A stretch of 64,000 nt of DNA from Isoetes taiwanensis. Its lineage: Eukaryota > Streptophyta > Lycopodiopsida > Isoetales > Isoetaceae. This document shows positions 57,961 to 64,000 of this stretch, piece after piece. The translations under genes were made by a program, and so were the position numbers. The stretch covers positions 9,515,003 to 9,579,002 of the forward strand of contig JAJEKV010000006.1 of the NCBI GenBank assembly GCA_021234155.1. The letters run 5' to 3'. The notes beneath the pieces were generated by a model. The model saw only the letters and a list, made by a program, of their open reading frames with translations, was not told where the DNA came from and did not search any database. Each line of letters begins with the position of its first letter. The first letter of the stretch is position 1.

Positions 57961-59059
57961 GAACACGCATGAAGTCAGGAGCTTCCTAGGCCTAGCAGGC
58001 TATTATAGAAGATTTGTGAAGAATTTTGCCAAGGTAGCACCGCCATTAACGGATCTCACAAAAGGTGGGAAGATAAAAGATTGGGCAACTCATTGGCAAA
58101 ACAAGGCCCAAAAAGCATTTGAGACACTAAAGGAAGCTTTGACGACGGCACCAGTATTGGTCTTGCCATATCCGACCAAAGATAAGCTCGTAGCAACAGA
58201 TGCTAGCAGGATAGCGACAGGCGCAGTCCTCATGCAGGAGGAAAGAGTAGTGGCCTATGATTCCAAGAAGTTGAACGACGCCGAGCAGCGCTACCCAACG
58301 CACGATCAAGAGCTCCTGGCCATAGTAAGGGCTTTAAGAATTTGGAGACATTATCTATTGGGAAGAAAATTCCAGCTAGACACAGATCACCAAAGCCTTC
58401 AATACATATTGACGCAGCCGCTCCTCAATTTGAGGCAAAGGAGATGGATGGAATTCTTGGAAGAATATGACTTTGAGATAAGTTATAAGCCAGGGAAGCT
58501 CAACGTAGTTGCGGATGCCCTTTCCAGGAAGCCATTGGCAACAAGAATTCATTGTAACGCCATATCAACACTCGTAAGCGAGTTTGGCAGGAAGATTGAG
58601 GAAACATTGCCGACGGACCTCGACTTCAAGGAAGTTTGGGCGAGCCTTTCCAAAGAGGCCAGGACCGACAAGGAAAGGGTGACGTTCAGGCACTACAAGA
58701 AGGAGGGAAACTTGCTATATTATAAAAATAAATTGTGTGTACCAAAATCTTCTCAAGTTAGAAAGCTTATCTTGAATGATACACACAATAGTCCCATAGC
58801 AGGGCATGCAGGGTTCATGGAGACATACTTCAAGATTAGAAGCAGTTATTATTGGCCTGGCATGAAGAAGGAAATAGCAAGGTATATTAGAGAGTGCCAG
58901 ATATGCCAGCAGACAAAGGCGGAACAGCTCCGGATTCCAGGTGCCTTAGAACCATTGCCCGTGCCAAACGCTAAGTGGGAGGTAATAAGTATGGATTTTA
59001 TTACAGGACTCCCAAGAACAAAGAAGGGGCAAAGATGCATTGATGGTGGTAGTAGATAA
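57872..59059 (+). pseudogene. gypsy2 RT end, RNase H and integrase start (395-codon frame)
   Basis: The longest intact frame of the element. Domains by residue: end of RT at 1-70 ([20 protein letters not shown]), and RNase H at about 100-220 ([52 protein letters not shown]). The tether [14 protein letters not shown] follows. The integrase zinc domain lies at about 300-350 ([28 protein letters not shown]), and the core starts at about 370 ([13 protein letters not shown]). The methionine at 57872 is internal to the polyprotein, not a true start. Confidence 0.85.
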
Positions 59060-59820
59060 GTTGTCAAATATGGCCCACTTTGTGCCGTGCAGACAACAGA
59101 TGCATTAGACACAAACAACCTATATTTGTTAAGGAGATTTTTAGGCTCCATGGCATGCCGAGGGAGATAATCTCGGATAGAGACTCCAAGTTTATGAGTG
59201 CCTTTTGGCAGGACCTATTCACCACCATCCAGACAAAGCTTTCGATGAGCACGGCATATCATCCCCAAACAGATGGTCGACGGAGAGGACAAACAGATCA
59301 TCGAAGATATGTTAAGAAGCTATGTATGGAACAAGCAATCCAAGTGGGATGATTTCATCCACCTAGTAGAGTTTGCATACAACAAAGACCAAGCGTGAGT
59401 CATCGCAGATGAGTCCTTTTATGATTAACTACTGGTATCGTTGTCTTACCCCCGGATACTTGGCACAACCCCTCAGGTCCAAGGTGGAAGTCTCCCAGAT
59501 GCTTTCGAAATGCAAGACTTGGTGGAGGAAGTGAGAGGATATCTCCTTGGCAAAGAAGAAGCGGCCGAGAAAAAGCATCGCCGACAAGCATAGGACAAGA
59601 AGAGAATTTGAAGTGGGAGACAAAGTGTGGTTGAAAATCAAGGTCAAGCGTGGCCAAGTCTCGCGATCGGCAAATTGCAAGAAGCTTGCTCCAAGATGGG
59701 CTGGACCTTTCAGGATAGAGAAAAGAGTAGGTACCAATCCTACAAGTTAGACCTACCAAAGACATCTTAAAATCCATAAAGTTTTCCACGTAAGTCCGCT
59801 AAAGAGGCACACCCCTAATC
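59060..59820 (+). pseudogene. gypsy2 integrase core and C-terminus
   Basis: The rest of integrase after a frame shift: [20 protein letters not shown] near 59153-59215 with the second catalytic Asp, then [11 protein letters not shown] near 59246. At 59547-59750 the C-terminal domain reads REFEVGDKVWLKIK and KLAPRWAGPFRIEKRVG (GPY/F-like motif). HKVFHVSPLKRH lies at about 59775. Confidence 0.8.
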
Positions 59821-59934
59821 CCCGAGGAAGTATTGGAGACAAATGAGTTTTTAGAAATGACCGGACCGAGCATATTGAAATCGTCCCTAAGTCCTTCTTG
59901 ATAGATCTTATAAGAAGACAAGAAGGTCAAAATT

Positions 59935-60030
59935 TCTCAATACCTTGTGAAGTGGAAGCACTTACCGATGAAGAGGCGCCACGCGGCACCGGGAATCGAT
60001 CTTAAGAAGCGCACTCGAAGTTTATGGAGC
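59935..60030 (+). pseudogene. gypsy2 chromodomain
   Basis: QYLVKWKHLP near 59940-59970, then a frame shift in the expected DEEATW block and GIDLKK. It has the same sequence core as in gypsy1 (QYLVKWKHLP), which supports common ancestry. Confidence 0.75.
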
Positions 60031-60935
60031 AATGCAAGGGTCGGCTCGTCAATCGGGCGTAGTCGACATCAACCAGAAACAAGAAATCGCCTCGCATGTC
60101 GATTTGGGGTTAGATTAAAGCATGTGTAGCTAAGGTTAATCTACGCATGCACTTATCTTTGGGCATGGGTTGCATTGCATGCGTTGTTACGATGATGAGA
60201 CCACTACGGTGCTCTCTAGGGCGGTGTAATGTCAATGTAGGCATGACCGCTTCCGCTTGGTTGAGTGGAAGGTAGATTAGAAGTCTACTGCTTCCCGCGA
60301 AAGTAGACGACCTCGAGAGAAAGGAGGTCATTGTGTATGCATTGATAGGAAAAGCACCTCTAGTCAATGCCTCACGGGGGAGGGCCCTTCACGCCCACAT
60401 ACCTGAAGGACCCAAGTCCCACGGGCAACCAACTACAGGTGTAGGCATGAGCGGCATATAGGCATGATATGGCGCTATCTCCTCGGCCATGATGGGAGAA
60501 ACATAATCTTCCTATGCCGGGAGATATGCCTTGCATCCATATAATTCTATTAATGGGTGGTTCCCTTACAACCAACCCTTATAATAGTTAAAAATGTACT
60601 AACGTAGCGTACATCCTGCAGGTAATTAGAAGGACTAAGCGGCAGGAGGGTAGCGCTACGAGGACTCACAACACATAATTTTGGCCATAATGTGTTGTGA
60701 GGAGGCGATATGGAGTTCTAGCTTAAAACTTCTAAACTATAATTGATGTTAATTTTGTCAATAATAGATTATGAAGTAGAGGACTAAGAGCCTCTCACCA
60801 TAGTACAATTACAAAGAACTATAAATATTACCCGAGGTGATTAATATAACATGGATATAAAAGTTGTTGTAATTACAGGGATATGCAAAAACCCAAGGTG
60901 GGGAGACGCGTGATGCCGAGGACAAAGATCAAGTC
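60031..60935. other. gypsy2 3' untranslated region
   Basis: No coding resemblance. The 60195-60260 part resembles gypsy1 near 30147-30205. A GGTGGGGAGACGCGTGATGC block near 60896 repeats part of the purine tract further on. Confidence 0.55.
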
Positions 60936-60948
60936 AAGGTGGGGAGAA
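60936..60948 (+). promoter_or_regulatory. gypsy2 polypurine tract
   Basis: AAGGTGGGGAGAA lies directly against the TGTGACGT start of the LTR. Confidence 0.8.
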
Positions 60949-62542
60949 TGTGACGTTCCAAAGATAATATACGCCTAACACGTATATTATAACGCCCGTC
61001 CACACGCATATGTCACGAAACGACATGTACTTGAGAGCGGATAACGTTGCACCTAGGAGCTAAAGGTTGCACCTAGGGGGCAACCTTGGATGTTGGGTCT
61101 CAGTAATTAAACATACACAACAAAGGTCCCTTGTTCATCCATTTCCAAATGGCTTAAAGCCATTTGTCCATGTGGATGCCCCAACCTAGATAGGGTCTAT
61201 ATAAGGGCTAAAACCCTAGACCCTAGCTTTCCTTTCATTTTGCCAATTAGGGTTTTCTAGAGCTTCCTTCCTTTTTCGCATTTAGGGTTCCCTTGGGCCC
61301 CATTCGCCAAGGTAGGACTCGAATCGCATTGCCGTGTCTCAAAGCCGGATTTGCACAACAAAGTTGTTGAGTAGCACCGCCTTCGGGCAAGATCGAGGAT
61401 GGACGCCTTCCGGATCGGAGCGAACCAAGGAGCAGGTATCTAGTTGTTCTCATTTGTGCAAAACCGCTCTTTGGGCGTGGCAATATGCTTGATTTAGTAT
61501 GTTAGATCATCTCCGTAAGCCTTGTAGATCCCTAGATCTGATACTCTAACGAACGAACCTAACATTGGATGTTAAGTAGATAAGATTGATGCGATTCTCT
61601 ATTTCTGTTCTGTGATATTGCATGTATTCCACTATGTGACCTCCTTGTATTGGGAAGGGGGTAGAGACCTAAAGGTCGTGGTAGTAGATGCTCCTAGCAT
61701 AGCATCTTAGTTCCCAAGTATTTGCGCCCGTGCACGTGAGCCCACCCGACCGGGGTGAAGGGGCAAGGCCCGGTTGATAAGGAGGAACTTGTCTCATCGC
61801 TGACCGCCCCCTCCGGTAGTAAAGCCTATCGGGGTCTCTGGCTGCTAGGCTTAATGGTTTGTCACCAAGCGTGTGGGCAAGGCATGAGCTCGACACTTTC
61901 GTGGGGGTGGTGAGTATGACCTTCCAAAGTGAGTTCAAGTCAAGTCGGGCATAAGGGGTGGCCTCTAGCCGCTGGAGATGAGCATGGATGCCTCTCGGAG
62001 GAGAGGCAACTCTCTTCCCCGCCTCATCGGGGCTGGGAGATGCAACCCAAGTAGTAGTAGCCCCTCGGCTATTCACCCGTAAGGCTACTGGTCAAGTCCC
62101 AACACTTTTCACCCTACTCGCAAAGTGTGCACGGGAGGGGCGGATGGAGGGGACTACCCCTAAGCCATGTTCTATGCCGACCAAATCCATTGCCATGAAT
62201 TCTGCCTCGCAATGAACTCGGAGACTGTGCCGCCAACATCCCCTTGAGTCTGAGCCCTGGGTAGGAACTCCCCTTGTTATTGTTGCTATGAAGGTATTGT
62301 TATCTCTGTGATGTTGCTATCTCTATGGTGATTGTATATTGTGAGTTGTGCTCACGTTTGTTTATTCACGCTTCCGCAGATAGGTCGACCCGATGGAAGA
62401 CGGGTGAATGACACATCCACTTTCCCTTGGCGGCTCGCCCCATGGGAGTAGAGTCGTGGATGGCCCCCCCGCCGCAAATGCCGGGGAATGCTCCTCCTTC
62501 GAATACGATGCGGGCATCGTATAAGGAGTAGGGGACGTCACA
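60949..62542 (+). repeat. gypsy2 3' LTR (1594 bp)
   Basis: Bounded by TGTGACGT at 60949-60956 and its exact inverse ACGTCACA at 62535-62542, preceded by a purine tract. A TATATAAGG box near 61197-61206 followed by pyrimidine-rich sequence is a likely promoter. Parts near 61640-61700 resemble the gypsy1 LTR (GGGGGTAGAGACCT). Confidence 0.9.
61197..61206 (+). promoter_or_regulatory. LTR TATA-like box
   Basis: TCTATATAAGGGC in the middle of the LTR. Its position fits the U3/R boundary of plant gypsy elements. Confidence 0.5.
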
Positions 62543-62713
62543 GTTAATGAGGTAGCTATGCAGTCATGTCTTCTGCTACCATTATCTTCTCTGAGACATT
62601 GTGTTCAAATGATGCTTGGATATGTGCCAGTGTTTTTGAAGTTGTTGTTTCCATGTGTCTATGCAGTTTATCCATGGTTTTCGTATTAGATCTCATGAAT
62701 CATGCATGCGCAC

Positions 62714-63280
62714 ATGATGCACACAAAATAGGAACTTCTTCCTTGCTAACTCCTTTGCCAACTCCATCTGGTGGTTATCCATCAAATCTTCATTCACTAC
62801 AACCACTAAGGGGACGACCACCAGAAAGTCTCAAAGATGTTTGCGAGCACATTGATAATATACAAGTATATAAATATCCCAATAAATTTTCACAAGTGTA
62901 CAACTTCTATAAAAATCATAGTTTGTATCTTGCCCGCATGACTCAAAGACAAGTGAAGCGTAGCTAATATGGGTTTTCAAGTTCGGGGAAAATCTAAACC
63001 AATCCACCTTTAAACCCCCATCTTCACGATTTGACTGCAAAATAAACATTCAGCGTGACTATATTATTAAAAGCATGATATAAAGTAGTACCTTCTCTGG
63101 CACATATGTTCCACGACCAATTTGGAAAAGTATAGAAGGAAATCCAAGAGAAACCAGAACCCTCTGACGTAACAGTGAGTCTGCTGAGCGTACGAGTGCA
63201 TCAAAGCTGGTAGTACCAATAGTTACAAATACAAGCTTCTCTCATTGATTTGGCGTCTTTGGAACTTTTCCATCAACCAT
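62714..63280 (-). pseudogene. ALG13: ALG13 homologue, three partial exons
   Basis: ALG13 is the catalytic subunit of the UDP-GlcNAc transferase that, with ALG14 at the ER membrane, adds the second GlcNAc to the lipid-linked oligosaccharide for N-glycosylation. On the minus strand, exon 1 (63280-63092) reads KLVFVTIGTTSFDALVRSAD and FQIGRGTYVPEK, then a GT donor. Exon 2 starts after CAG at 63034 (DGGLKVDWFRFSPNLK, ISYASLV, then SHAG after a one-base shift). Exon 3 (about 62850-62714) reads VVVNEDLMDNHQMELAKELA and RKKFLF, then a possible donor. Breaks: an in-frame TGA after codon 12 of exon 1, a one-base shift before SHAG, and a shift in the ETLxLGxPL block. The C-terminal exons are missing; the gypsy2 LTR lies 172 bp further on. 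It may be a true pseudogene or a gene with sequencing errors. Confidence 0.75.
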
Positions 63281-63284
63281 TGTT

Positions 63285-64000
63285 GTGCATCCCCAGCCTA
63301 TTCCTAATATGAATCACCCAAAAGCCCAAGTCAGAAACCACTCTTTGATGCTGCAATTCGTAAAAGATATAACAAGGGACATGCTTCCCTTTAATTCAAA
63401 AATAAAATACAATGTCCTTCATGTGGAAGAAGGGGCTAGTGCGATAGGACAGTGGTGGAATGACTTGGCACATGGAATTCAAGCAAGATGGCATGTAAAA
63501 CGAGATTTACTTACTAGTTGGTATCCCTCAGAAATGCCTGGACGTAGCCGCCCTCAGATTATGTAGTCTTGGAATGCCGTGCACTCTCCAACAAAAAACG
63601 ACTGAAGTTGCTTTTCGAAGGTGTTCGCATAGCGTCACACATAAGACTTGTACAGTAGCAACACAAGGAACTAGTGCATGAGTTTAATCATATTTGGGAG
63701 CAAGACATTGAAGAGGATAACATGAAATGGAAAATTTTCTAGAAGTGAGCCACACTCCCGCTATCTTTACGTAAACCTGCTATCTATTAATCAATATCCG
63801 GTCTTCCATATCTTGGATCCTATCAAAGAGAATTTAATCTTTTCTTCCCTCTTTCTCTCGTGAATTGAAGCCCATAGGATCCGTGGTTTCCGCCATTTTT
63901 CACATCCCGTAGTCCAAAGATCGCCTTCAAACCGAATCGGTAAAACCGCCCCAAAGCTTCCGATTTTCCTTCTTAGCAAAGCGAAGGAGCGTGTAAGCTT
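63285..64000. other. Unassigned, coding-like segment at right edge
   Basis: A plus-strand frame at 63285-63566 (93 codons, FVKDITRDMLPFNSKIKYNV, ASAIGQWWNDLAHGIQARWH) has protein-like composition, and related-looking frames continue to about 63740 (NKKRLKLLFEGVRIASHIRL). No family is assigned. It lies head-to-head with the ALG13 pieces, so part may be the ALG13 upstream region. Confidence 0.3.

Larger units (their letters stand above)
55640..62542 (+). mobile_element. Ty3/gypsy chromovirus gypsy2, 5'-truncated
   Basis: A second chromovirus related to gypsy1. Gag, protease, RT, RNase H, integrase and chromodomain occur in order, then a purine tract and a 1594-bp LTR at 60949-62542. It has no left LTR, so the 5' end is missing (deleted or truncated within or before gag). 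It is better kept than gypsy1: one frame is open for 395 codons (57872-59059). Confidence 0.85.

Noticed and set aside
62566-62967. 133-codon plus-strand open frame as a gene
   Set aside because: The minus strand of the same bases carries ALG13 exon 2 and 3 motifs, which is a much better explanation.

Overview
This is a nuclear plant window, most likely from a land plant with a large, transposon-rich genome. The sequence shows a D-type cyclin with six exons and canonical GT-AG introns, chromodomain Ty3/gypsy elements, a CACTA-type DNA transposon, LINEs and a Ty1/copia fragment. A fern or lycophyte is my best guess from the style of the LINE and gypsy proteins; that is inference and not proven here. 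No bacterial features, rRNA, tRNA or CRISPR are visible.

Layout. 1-11.5 kb is a LINE graveyard. It holds a C-terminal remnant (1-540), a minus-strand copy with endonuclease and reverse transcriptase (about 1540-4052) that abuts a copia RNase H fragment (4052-4717), a plus-strand copy (4853-8725) interrupted by a second LINE (about 5900-8219), and a long degenerate minus-strand copy (9200-11450). 11.5-17.7 kb is the gene island. A D-type cyclin gene (CDS 14389-15994, 386 codons) with three CACGTG boxes upstream is the one host gene whose reading frame I can follow from start to stop. 17.7-23.2 kb holds an L1-type LINE remnant, short tandem repeats, a possible solo LTR and a poly(A)-tailed segment.

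23.2-33.6 kb is a Ty3/gypsy chromovirus (gypsy1) with about 1.6-kb LTRs. A truncated second 5' end and a third partial LTR follow its right LTR, so it is the remains of a tandem element. 34.0-36.2 kb is a minus-strand gypsy remnant (gypsy3). 38.1-45.95 kb is a GC-rich tandem array with a unit of about 1.1-1.25 kb and a locally amplified 295-bp sub-unit. 47.0-54.985 kb is a CACTA element. On its minus strand, in order, lie a small Cys-rich domain, a SET-type methyltransferase domain, and TNP2 transposase parts (Transposase_21, DUF4218 and DUF4216-like). It carries palindromic ACGTCGTT/AACGACGT sub-terminal repeats and a CACTACAA terminus at 54985. 55.6-62.54 kb is a second chromovirus (gypsy2) that has a clear 3' LTR (60949-62542) but no 5' LTR. 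62.7-63.28 kb on the minus strand contains recognisable exons of an ALG13 homologue (N-glycosylation), broken by small frame changes and cut off by gypsy2.

How it fits together: host genes are sparse (the cyclin and the ALG13 pieces) and most bases are nested mobile elements at different stages of decay. Many of the breaks in the 23-64 kb part are single-base indels next to C/G runs, so some may be sequencing errors in methylated repeats and not real mutations. The items most worth a second look are the SET domain in the CACTA element, the tandem array, the broken ALG13 locus and a pair of inverted 69-bp mini-elements.
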